Below are positions 1 to 11,337 of a stretch of 64,000 nt of DNA, piece after piece. The position numbers were made by a program, and so were the translations under genes. Numbering within the stretch: position 1 is the stretch's first letter; every line of letters begins with the position of its first letter. The DNA comes from Plectrocnemia conspersa (taxonomy: Eukaryota > Arthropoda > Insecta > Trichoptera > Polycentropodidae). The notes beneath the pieces were generated by a model that was given only the letters and a program-made list of their open reading frames with translations, did not search any database and was not told the DNA's origin. The stretch is from positions 248,001 to 312,000 of the forward strand of contig VTFK01000218.1 of NCBI GenBank assembly GCA_009617715.1, given 5' to 3'.

Positions 1-240
1 GAAAAATCGCGAAGATTTCCACGCGCTCATTACGGAAGACGATTTCGGAAGCTGCGTGCCTCGTGGGGAGACTTCGTCACGGGAATGAGCCTGCTGATCG
101 CCCGAGGGTGGATGGTAGGTTACGGCAGTTGAGGGAAAATAAAGCCGTGGGGGATGAAATGGGGGAGGAAGGAGGGCGGAAAACTGAAGCTTCAGCGCAG
201 GCGTCAAAGGCAGAGCCGGAATGAGGTGAAAAAGAAAATT
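1..240 (+). other. GC-richer edge island, possible exon or conserved non-coding DNA
   Basis: This stretch is less AT-rich than what follows. It is open from the window edge in all three + frames for some distance: frame 1 stops at 130, frame 2 at 86 and frame 3 at 220. Frame 2 reads as a plausible acidic C-terminus (it includes NREDFHALITEDDF). An AATAAA lies at about 136. It could be the last exon of a gene lying to the left, or non-coding regulatory DNA. I do not recognise any of the three peptides, and no splice acceptor is visible because the window starts inside the island. Confidence 0.25.
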
Positions 241-825
241 TAGATATTTATTATGCTCAAATTGTATGTATTGAAAAATATATTTTATACTTTAAATACT
301 TTTCATACAATTGATGTACATTTTGATTCAGTTGACGAAATAGGGCAATGACCTTTTATAATAGAATTTTTGGTCGGTAGAATATTAACGGTAAATTAAA
401 TTGCATTGTTAAATAATTTCTGTGAAATTATTTATTAGACATTTTTTCACAACTTATTAGTGAAAAATATGAATCATATGCGCTTACAAGCATTTGATGT
501 TTTGTTTCAAAGATTTGTAATATGTGTTATAAGATGCTAGAAGATATTTTATAAGTATTGTTTTTTATTTGCGTTTAACAATACTCCATACAATTCTGAA
601 TGATTATTAATTTATAATAATAAATATAGTGTTAATCTGTCTTTGACATAAATAGTGGCGTAGTTATAAGATGATGAATATGGTTTCCTCGATTTTTTCT
701 AAATATAGTTTAAAACGGATTTCAGATTATTCTTAAATTTAAAATACATAAAAATCACAATTTAGTAACGAATTATGCTGCACATAATTATAATGACGTC
801 TAATGTTCTGAAGTATTCTTTTACG
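241..825. other. AT-rich stretch with no feature seen
   Basis: The sequence is AT-rich with no ORF, repeat pair or splice-flanked segment that I could support. Confidence 0.5.
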
Positions 826-1083
826 TGTCGTGTCTGGGAGATCGGAAATAATGATTCTTATATAATTATGATTCTGATCGATTCCCACATATTAAGTTTT
901 CCTAGATTCTCCTAATATCGTAGATATGTATTGTGATAAATAATTATAGTAAAATCGAGTTAGGTCGTACATAATGACATTTATTGATTGAAAGCTTCAA
1001 TAATTGTTTATATTTAATAAAAACTATTTTTATTTCAGTGTGACGCTTCACTACTTAATAAGTAGTTGTTGAAAATTATTGTG
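826..1083 (+). repeat. SINE copy D (5'-truncated body and tail)
   Basis: This copy matches the body and tail of a SINE family found at least eight times in the window. Shared landmarks in order are GGGAGATCGGAAATAATGAT, TATAATTATGATTCTGAT, TTTTCCTAGATT, AAAATCGAGTTAGGTCGT, ATTTATTGATTG and a tail with TAAGTAGTTGTTGA. The tRNA-like head is missing, which is typical of 5'-truncated retroposed copies. The tail here matches the copy ending near 21350, and the body matches the copies at 33424 and 56090. Confidence 0.65.
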
Positions 1084-1343
1084 CAAGTTAATTGTATTTT
1101 TGATTTATAATTTTAATCATAACATGTCTGCCTATAATCCAAGAACTCATAATGAACCAAATGCATAACTGTGTAATCCTGTTCTTGGGGTGGAAATTGG
1201 GGGTTGATTGCCATTCAACGACTGCCTTTTACTTCGCGTGTTAAAGTAAAGGATCCAACTTTACTTAAAAATAAACTTTTCTGTTTAGAATCATTAATTA
1301 TTAGCTTATAGAGATTCGCTGTGCGAGGTTTTCCTCAGACAAT

Positions 1344-1480
1344 TTATGAGATACTCGTATTTTGTGCTAGCTTCTGTATCGTTAAGCATGGACCTGCTTT
1401 CATGGCAGCCCTAATATCCTCACTAACAATTTCTACTGTTAACAAGCATCGAAAAAATAGTGAAATTATCGTTAATTTAT
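1344..1480 (-). pseudogene. Possible mariner-like transposase helix-turn-helix relic
   Basis: The - strand peptide SEDIRAAMKAGPCLTIQKLA resembles the second helix-turn-helix of mariner transposases, where an acidic start leads into a 'LTI-x-x-LA' helix. Only about 30 residues are recognisable. The reading is followed by a stop, and no terminal inverted repeat was found nearby. The match is short and judged by eye, so chance resemblance is possible. Confidence 0.22.
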
Positions 1481-1559
1481 TAAAAATATATATTTTTGCA
1501 AATGTAAGAAAAAAAAATGTAAATACAGTCAAACACATCACTCGATTCTTTATCTGGAA

Positions 1560-2595
1560 TTTAGAAAATAATTCAACAAGTTGATAATTCTATGGGTCCT
1601 CTTAACTTAATGCGATCTAACAAGCATATCATCATTTTATTATTTAGTATAGATTTATTTTTATCTAATTGCTTCATAGGAATTTTTAGAGCTGTATCAG
1701 CTGTGCACAGAGAACTTCCATTGTAATTTAACATATAATCATTTTGATCATTTTGTTATCAAAAGTTTCTAAACGAAGCATTGTGAGCTATTACAGGCTG
1801 GTTTTCAAAAGGATGAAACGATCCAGCATATTAAAAAAATACAATTCCATATTGTTTTAAAGTTCCTGTTTTCAAGCTTCATCAAATTTTGAAGGACAAT
1901 GTTTTTATCAGTTCTGAAACTTCTTCATAGGTCAGTTAAGGCATTATGCAAACTAAAAGTTAAACTGGAGTTTCATCATTATTTAATTCCGGGCTCACAA
2001 GTCCATGCATGCAAAGTTTGCTGAGTGCAAAAATAAAAGCGTTAAAGCGTTCTGGAGCTGGAATTTGTGACATCTATAAACCTTCTCTGTGGTATTTATA
2101 CTTTGATTTAGTTTACTTCTTGAATGTCAAAGACCAACAAATATAGAAGGTTCTGAAAAGGAGGTAAGTAATAAAAATCACTGCCTCCCTCATACAAAAT
2201 TAGACATACATATATCTCATATATGTTTAATTTTGACATATTAGTTTTTTTTAACAAAAACAAAATAATATGCAGCGTAGTTACTAAATAACAAAGACAA
2301 CGGATAATCAAATATAATCTCTTGCAGAGTTTTTTTTCTAATTATTGTCGTGTTGTTTTAAGCACAATACGTATACTTTTTTCGGATATGACAAGTACAT
2401 TCCCGTGTGAATTGCACATTTTTATGTACGTTTTAAATTACGTGATGGTCTTGTCTTGCCACGGTATCGATCCTTCATTGTTAAAGTATATTTGTATTTT
2501 CTAGAATTAGACTACGTCTGCCAAGTTATAGATTATGTATAATTTCGGGATTAGATATCGCTCATAATACCACAGAACTATCCTCTATATTTTCT
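1560..2595. other. AT-rich stretch with no feature seen
   Basis: No gene, terminal repeat or dispersed repeat could be supported here. The short open frames are in AT-rich DNA and show no conserved motif. Confidence 0.45.
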
Positions 2596-3196
2596 ACAAA
2601 AATGTATGTAATACAGTATTTCAGATACTTTACTATATGTTATTCTTAAAATAACACCCTAAAAAACACATGCCATCAAAAGTAGAATCAAACACCCTCG
2701 TTCTTTTTTTTATTAAAAAAAAAAAAAATCGGCTGTAGAAAAATTCCTCGCGTTTTGTGTTGATGTTGGTTTAATCGACAACAATGCTTCAAATAAGCAT
2801 TGTAAATTATTTGTTCTCTTACCCGTCGATACTACTCTCTGTAAGGCTAAAAGAAAGTTCTTTCTCTAATTGTTGCACCAATGATAAATTTTCGATTTTT
2901 TTTAATGGATTCTTACGATTTAATGGAGTCGCGAGGGTCCTTAGAATTCTTTGAGCCATTTAATAATCTGTAAATAATTTCTTAGTGAAGGATTCTGAAT
3001 TTTGCAAAAATTTAATTAATGACATTAATTTCTGGTTTCTTCGATTATATAATTTCTCTTTAACTGCCCGTTGAAATTTCGAGCTTAGCTCGGAATAGAT
3101 ATTTTTCCAATGCTTTAACAGAAAATTTAAGGCCCCTTCGGCTATCAATAATAATCGTGAGACAATTGTCAATAATAGTTGTTGCTACTTTCACAA
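2596..3196. repeat. Dispersed repeat family R1, copy 1
   Basis: About 600 bp align in the same orientation with 10396-10990. Matching blocks in the same order include ACACATGCCATCAAAAGTAG, GTAGAAAAATTCCTC, TTGATGTTGGTTTAAT, GAGTCGCGAGGGTC, TTTCTTCGATTATATAAT and ATAATAATCGTGAGA. Several small indels separate the copies, so this is an old interspersed repeat, not a recent duplication. The - strand of this copy is open for 106 codons from 3380 to 3060. The peptide resembles nothing I recognise and the frame is not kept in copy 2. No terminal inverted repeat was seen. Confidence 0.7.
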
Positions 3197-4079
3197 AAGC
3201 AAAATAAAAAAACCTTTTTGGATTATCGAAAAATAAAAATGGCCCTAAATCAATTTGCATTCTGCCGATTTCCATACGTAATTTCTTTTTATCGGAGCGG
3301 GCGCTTAGATCACCAAAGCAAAGATTAACCGCCGGCCGGTTAGAGTAATAGAAAATCACAAAAAAATGTTGGTCATTCAAACACTTTCGTTCTTTCTAAA
3401 AAATATGCGTATTTTTGAATATCTGGCACAAATACGTTTGGAAAAGTTTCTTATCTAAGTGCCTTCTTTTATTAAAAACATAAACAATTTTTGGTTATTC
3501 CCAGACCCCTATTAAAACCTTTAAAGAATTATGCATATTAGATACGAACCTGACTTTACTTATGCAGCGCTTTAAAAATATTCGTAAAAAATAATTTTAT
3601 ATAATAAATGCTTATAAAATTTCTCGAAAAATGAGAATTCTCGATTTGACATTTTCTCAGGAAATTTTCGAAAAGAAAAACTAGATATATTCATACATTA
3701 TGATCTGAAATCATTCGTCACCTACCTTCGTCTTTTATACTTCTTAAATTTGTAAAAAAAATGAACTATTTGTGCTAATTTAGATAAAGTGGCATTGGGA
3801 ATAAATGAAAATATGCTAATATACACTATTTTGGCAAATTAAAAACAAAATGAGGTATCAAAAAACAACCGTACACAAACAGAGGTAGCGCAGCACTCAC
3901 TCGACCGTTCGAGTAAAACATGTTTTAACTTGAATAGCTTTTCTACTAATAATAGGTGTATCAGTATACCTATTTTTAGGATGAACCATGTATAATTACA
4001 ATAGTATATTTTGGTGGTGATATTAGATTTTCATTTGTGGAAAATGTTTTGGAAAATCCGGTGTGGAAAAGTCGAATAT
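3197..4079. other. AT-rich stretch with no feature seen
   Basis: The sequence is AT-rich and includes an isolated GAATTCTCGA motif near 3635. No gene or repeat boundary could be supported. Confidence 0.45.
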
Positions 4080-5130
4080 AAGTGAAATGGAAAACATGCG
4101 CGATAGGGGCAGAATTCGCCCCTGCGCCCGGTGCCGTATTGAGCGTCTGCGTGGCGGCCATGTTCGGCCGCGTCGGCCGTAACACCCAGTCGGGCGACCC
4201 TCAGCCTCGCGGAGGACCGCCGCCCCGCGCGCGACGCCGCCATCACGCGAGCATGGCCCCCGGGGGGCGCTGACGCGTTCCCGTCCCCGTCGCGACCGCA
4301 GCCCCGAGGAGCCCGGGCGAAGCCCCGAGGCACCGATCGTAGATCGCCCGCCATCTTGAGCTCGTCGCGTAGCCGCCGCTCAGTGTTTACCCTTCTGCCA
4401 CATAAAATACCCACATATATATATATATAATAAAATACAACAAAATGGCGAATGTGTGCCACGACAACAATCGATAATTTGTATAAGCGCGCACGTGCGA
4501 CACTATCGATATTTAACATATTAAATCATGTCTCTCGAGGCCGTTTAATTCGAAACACTCGATCTGCGCTCACATTTTTAATTAATATAAAGGCACCTGC
4601 ACACGTATACGCGCGAAATGCGTAACACTAATCGATCGTCTGCGTTCGTTCTCGCTGGTCCACGGCGTACGCAAATGAAACACAATTTTAGCAAATATGA
4701 ATAGGCGCAGTACGAATAATTGAATCGGATCGATACTCGTTGTTATTATGAAACCGATCGAGATATTGTTAACATGTTAAACAGTGTTCGGATTATGTAT
4801 TCGTGAGTGAGCCCGTACACGGTTTGGATTAAAGTTGCGGCGGCTTTGTCATCGGCGGTTATATTTGTGAGGTACGTATCGATCGTGTGCGAAACGGTTC
4901 AAAGTGCGTATTAAAGTGCTTTTGTTGTTTTTTATTTTCGGGAGGGAATAGTCTATTTTTTGGTTTTGGGGAGATTCGACGAGCGCTCTGTGAAACAATG
5001 GTTTTAATGATGCTTCGCTACGCCGCTCGTAAATCGCGAACGTGGCGGAAAACGCTAAAGGCACTCACACACGTTGCGATTTCGATGAAAAACTCTATGG
5101 CATGTGAAGAGCGACGTTTATAGTGTAACA
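4080..5130. promoter_or_regulatory. CpG-rich promoter-like island with DRE, E-box and GCCAT motifs
   Basis: GC content and CpG density rise sharply at 4110-4390 against AT-rich flanks. The island contains TATCGATA at 4504-4511, which is the Drosophila DRE/DREF consensus, ATCGATAA at 4470-4477, further ATCGAT(C) sites near 4633, 4729 and 4877, and CACGTG at 4492-4497. GCCAT cores occur near 4157, 4238 and 4351; the last is AAGATGGCGG on the - strand, which is YY1/Pho-like. This mix is typical of a broad insect promoter. It could supply the first exon of the + strand gene at 11218 and 13517. GAG|GTACGT at about 4871 is one possible donor. Long - strand frames cross the island, but these follow from its GC content and I cannot show that they are coding. 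Confidence 0.5.
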
Positions 5131-7825
5131 AGCCATTTTTCAACTCTCGTGAGCGTTATCAGTGACGTTTATTGCAATTATCGTTAATATCGTGAATCGA
5201 TCTGAAAAAAATCAATTTCAAAAATAGATATCTAATACAACACAATAATGTAAATAACACCATATGTACAACTATTTTGCCACAATGATTAAAATAACTG
5301 GATTAACTATATTAGCCTCAAATACTTTTTAAATACATTCTCAGCACCTAATGCCTTTGCGCTTTGCATACAATATATAAAAATAAATTAAATGAAACAA
5401 TCAATTTTAAATCGATCTGTACGAAATTAAATGATATCTATAAATAAAAGACGAATTAAAAAGGTGTGTATGCTTTTCAAAGACGGTCGAAATAGTGTGC
5501 AAGATAGCGCATGAGCTTATTTCGGAGAAAAATCTCAAAAAAAAACAATTCGTGTTCTTATAGAAATATTTGATTAAATTCAATAATTTAAATATTTTGT
5601 GTGGATCTGTTCTAATAATACATAGGTATATTTCATAGTACTGAGATTCCCCTTCGTAGAAATATTGACTACGTGCAAGTTAAAATTAAAGTTATGATTA
5701 AATAAAATACAATATCGTTTGCAGGTTATTCTCTTTTCTGAATAAACTTTGCAGGATAAAAGTTTTAGTCTTGAAGAAAAGTAGAATTATGTATCGCTCT
5801 AAAAGATTTGAATATTTTCATGTAATGAAAAGTTCGATTGGACAATTGCCGTATTTTAATAAAATTTAATCTACGGTACGTTTTTTTTCAGTACTCTTTT
5901 ACAGAAACAACAATATATATAATGTCTTAATATTAGGTAAATATCCGTTTGTTTTTCAGAATACATTTCATTATTATTTTTTTTACTTATTTTTGACTGA
6001 TGAGCTCTTTTTTAAAATTCTACTTTGCGGTAATCCCTGCTTTTTCAAATATGTTTTACTATGGCGTAAAGATTTTCTATCTGATTCATAACTATGGAGA
6101 TAATAATGTAAATAATTGAAAGAATCAGATGTTTTTCATTGTCTCTTCTACAATGTACAAACATCCAGGATTATGGACAGAAAATACGATTCACACCATT
6201 GGTGGATTAATGATTTGTGCCACACATACAATATTCAATTTTTCTCCTGATCTTTTGTAAACGTACTGGATTGAGATACAGATTCAATTATACGAAGTGG
6301 AAAAACTACGATATTTTTCTTTGTATTACAAATGTTTTACACGCCTCTATTATTACATTATTTCAAAAATATGAAACAATATGAATATATTTTTTTTCTA
6401 TTCAGTTGTTTTTTTATATTCAGATATTTTCCACGCTTTTCGCCCACAATATTCTTTCTTGTTATTTTCATAGCAAATGAAATGTACAAGATTTAAAAAG
6501 CAGCTTTCAAGATTTTTGGTTACAAATAACTTCATATTATATATAAGGTACATATTTCATTTTCTGTCGGTATCAACGTAATAAGCAAATTCACAAATGG
6601 AATGTTTATATTTGGTATATTATCTTAAAGAACAGTATCCTTCGTTTCACGATGTTTTTATTCGCGTATTTAATATTTGATACCAAATTTTTGATGATTA
6701 TAACATCTATTAATCTGACACGTAAATGCATTGCTTACAATAATAGTAACATTCAATGTATCTTTAATTAAAATAATAAAAAAAACATTGAGTGTCATTA
6801 TACTATCGGTAATTTAACGTGACTATATGTTGGCGGTTTATATGCTTTGTTATGCAAGATCTGTTTAATTGTACTTTCTTGTTAGATTTTAAGACATATT
6901 ATGACAGTTATAGACGTTAGTCTCTGTTGTTATTGTTTTACAGTAAAAAAAAATATTTTCAACTTTTAATTCAAAGTAAAGATTAAATGTAATTTTTTAT
7001 TCTTTCTTCCGTAATGTTGAGGTCTTAATATCTTGTATCTACTATGAACTATTTCGATGTAATAATTTTATTGCTACATAATTACATCTCGAGTATTAAT
7101 AATTTAACTATAATTGTTATACTTGAGTTAGGAAGAAAAAAAAAATTCTCCCCAGTAACTACCAGTGCATATATTTAGTTTTAATAAAATTAAACTAAAA
7201 TTGTATCACAATATTTAATAAAAAGTGACACAACAGCATTCAATCTTAATCTCTTGTCTATGAATCATATGCATTATCAGATTTCAGTGAATATTTATCA
7301 GCTATCATGTTCAGATACGGTTTTGTGTTTTTTGCGATTTGTATTTCTGTGAGTGCAGTTATGTTACTAAAATTGATAAATATTATTTAGCAGAAAAAAA
7401 AACTATATATTTTATCTATAAAATAGGCGTTGATTACTGTGAATTACTTTGGTTAAAAATATTCAATAAAGAATATAGATTAGAAATATTCTATTATTTT
7501 CAAAAATTAGGATTGAAATGATGTATGAATATGACGCAAAATTGATAAATATGTATTTAGAGGCATTTCTTCTTAAAACGTTCAAAATTAATGTTTTCAA
7601 TTTACATCTTACTGAAAAGGGTTCTTATGACATTAAAAAAAATACTAAACCAACCTAAGCAAATACGAATTAATTTTAGCCAATTTTTTGTGTATATAAT
7701 ATGCTTATACATTTCAACTTTGATCTTACAATTATAATCTGTGAGATATATGTATTGAAGTAAGCTAAGAAAAGTTTGCAAATAATAAAAGAATCAAGTA
7801 ACTTTATATGCGAGAGTAAAGATAA
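5131..7825. other. Long AT-rich stretch with no feature seen
   Basis: About 2.7 kb of AT-rich sequence with homopolymer runs. I found no ORF with a conserved motif, no repeat pair and no splice-flanked GC-rich segment. If the promoter assignment above is right, this is intron. Confidence 0.45.
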
Positions 7826-7831
7826 TGTATA

Positions 7832-8150
7832 TGGGGGGTGTTCGGAAAGTATATATAAAAAGTTAATAAAATGAAAGGGATTTTTTACTGTTATTTCTGC
7901 GGGTGTTTAGTGGTCCTCAGTCGGAACAACGTTATGCTTGTAATGTGTGTCTAAAATGGTCGAATCAATTCGTAATACCGTTGAGTGCGAAATTCGTTCA
8001 GTGAAATTTTGTAGAATAGAATTTGTTTGTTTCTGTTAATGACGTTAGGTGTAATTAATTTAAAGTAGAAAGAAGTGATGTGAATGCAGAAAAGTGTTTT
8101 TATAGGCATTTAACTTTGTGAATAATTTTGATTAAAACTGTTATTTTTCT
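7832..8150 (+). mobile_element. Mariner-like element relic (5' end)
   Basis: GGGGTGTTCGGAAAGT at about 7835-7850 resembles the outer end of a mariner terminal inverted repeat. An ATG at 7956 opens a 27-codon frame ending at 8037-8039. Its residues TVECEIRSVKF match the start of many mariner transposases, which read CEIRSVI(K/R)FL. The frame then stops, and later sequence has no recognisable transposase core or DD(34)D motif. No matching right inverted repeat was found. This is a decayed or internally deleted copy with no function expected. Confidence 0.5.
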
Positions 8151-9245
8151 GGTTGTTGTAAATACAAACAAATAAAACCGTTGTTCTAAAGGATATGAAT
8201 TATCTAAACCTTGCATCTCTAATTTCTAAATATCCTTCATTATCCATCCGGTTTTATTTCCCTAGTCGATTTTGTAGTAATATATCTGAAAGCTTTTCCA
8301 TATGTATTTTATACTCCATATAAGCATACCCATTTGTATATAAGCACGCTTTAATGTTTTTTTTTATTTTATTTAAAAAAGTCAGAGTCGTTTAATTTTA
8401 TATAAGTATACAATTTAATGTGAATTTGTAATTGACCACTGAAAAAAGTGATGTTTTATTATTTATGTGCATTAAGCATATATGACTCAACAAATACAAA
8501 TTTGCTTAAAAATACTTTTAATAATTGATAATTTGCTTTAATCTGTACAGCAAATCTCTCATTCACCGACATTCAAGTATTATGTTTTTTAAAGTATGAG
8601 TAGTAGTGGTTTTAATTACTAATATGTTTAGACTTGCACATTATAGAATGCAGTACAGAAAACTCATCTGCGGATAATCGCCAATCCATGAATAAGTACA
8701 ACATCCGAGAAAGATAATGAATAATCATAAAATATTAATACTTTATTCTATAGAAACTACTCAGTAAATGTTTATATAGTAATCATATTTTATAAAGATT
8801 ATTCTTATTCCGAGAAAAACAATTTTCTCCGTTAAAACTTGGAAGGCTTCTGGAAATCTAATGAGTCGAAAATCTCACATTTATTTAATTAAATATAGAA
8901 ACAATATAACGACGAAAAGAAAATATTATCTTACAAATAAAATTCAATATATTTTTAGAAAAATAAGCTATATGTATAATGGTGTTTCCATTGCTGTAAG
9001 CATCTTTCAAAAGGTATTTTTGTGATACATCAGTCGCTTCGTTGCATTACTTCCTAAAATATCGTTTTTTTTTTGATAGAGCCAAAAGTCTTATATTTAA
9101 AGAATAAGATGACTGTCGAATTATGCTAAATCTTTCATTACCAACATACTCTCAATGGTTTTGCGATTTGTGCTGCTTGAGAGTTTCACAAAATGCTCGT
9201 AGCTAAAATAAATATATTAAGCATAATTCATAGCTTAGTTGTTAA
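8151..9245. other. AT-rich stretch with no feature seen
   Basis: Apart from the uncertain right part of the mariner relic, I see nothing here that can be supported. Confidence 0.4.
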
Positions 9246-9251
9246 AACAAA

Positions 9252-9460
9252 TCAGTTGCGTGATCTTACTTCTTTCATCTCTGCATCACTAGTATTGTAA
9301 ACTCTGTTCATCTCTGATGAGAAGTATGCTGCTTCATGGGTACAATTTTGCTCCTCTGCGGTATTTTGTAGATTTTCAAAGAATTTATACAATCTCTCTA
9401 TGATTTCATCTTTCTCTATCAGGATTTTCCCTTCCATATCTTTGTAGGCATTGAGCTATG
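9252..9460 (-). pseudogene. LINE ORF2 linker fragment (RTE-like)
   Basis: The - strand encodes a Lys/Glu-rich peptide reading from MEGKILIEKDEIIERLYKFF to YNTSDAEMKEV. It resembles the segment between the endonuclease and reverse transcriptase of RTE-type LINEs. There a 'd-x-e-G-x-i-l-t-e-k-d-e-I-i-e-r-W-x-x-y-f' run precedes the acidic 'e-v-x-x-a-i' helix. The fragment is short, and no catalytic reverse transcriptase motif follows. It may belong to the same family as the endonuclease piece at 24181-24480. Confidence 0.45.
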
Positions 9461-10395
9461 GTTGGAAAGATTTTGTTTGATCTCTAAGTTATTTATAGAA
9501 TACGAAATTACATATATAATACAATACGCAGAATAATATTTTTGTTCACACTAAATTGAAATCCTTGTTGCAAATGGTTATTAAAAATCATAAGTAGGAT
9601 TATTTATGTTTTACGATTATTTATGTTTTTCGCCTTCAATTTTCATTTAAATATTTCAATTTATAAGAACCTTTCGTAATTAGATTTTTTCAGTTCCTGT
9701 AAATTCCCCCTTATATTAAATTTGTTATCCATCAAATCTATTTTCTCGTTGGTTATTTAATAACACTTGTCTTGTTCATTGACAAGGTACAGAGAGACTG
9801 CGAGTCTTTTGATGGAATAAAATGAAAGCTTTTCAAATACACAATGTAAAAAATGAAGTCTATATTTACAGTGTTTCGTTTAATTTTGAAGGACATAGCT
9901 GAGATAGAAAGATACGGCTGTGAATAAATAATTTTATAATTGAATTACTCGCCGTTTCCATTAAAGAAAAATAAAAATATATACTATATACATAAAATTT
10001 GGAAAAAACATTCGTCAAAGAGATAAAACTCATGATTAAGTTTTTTCGAAGTTTATTATTAAAAACTTGAATAATCGTGTCAAAGTTTAATCTATACTTA
10101 TGTATATACTGCCAATGGTGGGCTACGTATGTATTTAGTTATTAATTAACTGTAATTTAAAACTTGATAATAAGTAAGACTAATTAAAAAGTAATATTTT
10201 TTTAATTATTATTTTCTACATTAATTCTTGAATAATATTTATTACTGAATTTTGCGAAAAATTCTAAAACTACTTTTAAATTGTTTACTTTTTTTAGTAT
10301 TTTTCAAGTTAAAAAGAGATGGGTTGAGTATAGGCATTCTGATTTCTCAATGTGAAATGAGAATTCTCGAGATTTTTCGAGAAATTTTGATGAAT
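9461..10395. other. AT-rich stretch with no feature seen
   Basis: No supported feature. The segment at 10340-10380 contains GAGAATTCTCGAGA, a short near-palindrome. Confidence 0.4.
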
Positions 10396-10990
10396 GAAAA
10401 CATGTATGTAAAACAGTAAAGTATTGCAGATACATATAATTCTTAAAATAACCCTTTAAAACACATGCCATCGAAAGTTGAATCAAACATCCTCGTTCTT
10501 TTATTTTGTTAAAAAATTTCGGCCGTAGAAAAATTCCTCTAGTTTTATGTTGATGTTGGTTTAATGGGCAAGTCCTCTTGTCCGTCGATTAAAATATTTT
10601 AAATTCTTTCCCGTTAATCCGTAAGATGTTGGTTTTATTACAATACTCTTTTCTATAATTGTTGCGTCATTGATAAATTTTAGATTTCTTCAATAGATTC
10701 TAATGATTTTCTGGAGTCGCGAGGGTCGCGAGTCGCGCTTAAAGAATAAATAAAGAAGTCATCCTTTTTTTGACTATTGAAAGATTCTGGATTTTGCAAA
10801 TATTTAATAATTGACATCAATGTCTAGTTTCTTCGATTATATAATTACTCTTTATTTGACCATTAAATTTTGAGCTTAACTCATAATTGATATTTTCCTA
10901 TTGTTATAACAAAAAATTAAGGCCCCCTCAGCTGTCGATAATAATCGTGAGATAATTGTCAATAACAGCTGTTGCTCCTTTACAAAAATA
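10396..10990. repeat. Dispersed repeat family R1, copy 2
   Basis: This is the second copy of the repeat at 2596-3196, in the same orientation. Matching blocks run from ATGTATGTAAAACAGTA near 10405 to ATAATAATCGTGAGATAATT near 10940. It differs by scattered substitutions and indels, including a local expansion containing TCGCGAGTCGCGC near 10728. It is open in no frame for a meaningful length. It lies upstream of the likely leader exon, so it is probably intronic. Confidence 0.7.
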
Positions 10991-11217
10991 TATAAAATAG
11001 CGGATGGGGCAAATATTAAACATATTTAAGGCCATCTCAAGATTAAAAGGGAAGTTAAGGTCCATTGTGCATAGCTTTTTGATTCATGACTTAATTTTCA
11101 ATACAAACTTTTCGCATCGATTCATTTGAGTCTTGAGTCAGGATGTTGATTTTAAAATTATTTAACGGATTACTGTATATATATGCTAAAAATAACATAT
11201 TATTTTGTTGTTTACAG

Positions 11218-11330
11218 GTGTACAATCATGAACCAGTGATGGTGGCGGGGCCCAGGGCGGCGCCCCGCGCCCCCCGCTAGGCCGCCGCCCCTAACCTCGC
11301 CCCAAAAATTCAATCTGCAAACATTTACAG
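11218..11330 (+). other. Likely 5' UTR exon with two short uORFs
   Basis: This 113-bp segment is sharply GC-richer than its surroundings. It is preceded by TTGTTGTTTACAG and followed by ACAG|GTGAGT. All three frames are closed, so it is best read as a non-coding leader exon of the gene whose CDS begins at 13539. It holds ATG-AAC-CAG-TGA at 11228-11239. A second uORF of 13 codons plus stop lies at 11239-11280. The two overlap as TGATG, so the stop of the first shares a base with the start of the second, which could allow reinitiation. Its internal GC-rich run could form stable RNA structure. The alternatives are a conserved regulatory element or a rarely used exon. Confidence 0.5.
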
Positions 11331-11337
11331 GTGAGTC
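11331..11337 (+). other. Abutting acceptor and donor, possible recursive splice site
   Basis: At 11330/11331 the sequence ACATTTACAG|GTGAGT places a 3' splice-site end directly against a consensus 5' splice site. This is the layout of a zero-length ratchet point used in recursive splicing of long insect introns. The same ACAG|GTG junction occurs at 11217/11218. The pyrimidine tract before 11330 is weak, so an ordinary exon end remains the simpler reading. Confidence 0.25.

Noticed and set aside
4031..4519. 162-codon - strand frame and the + strand frame at 4082-4273 in the CpG-rich island
   Set aside because: They overlap in opposite directions, are Ala/Arg/Gly-rich from GC composition, and have no motif or clear donor. 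A - strand start at CAAGATGGCG remains possible but unsupported.
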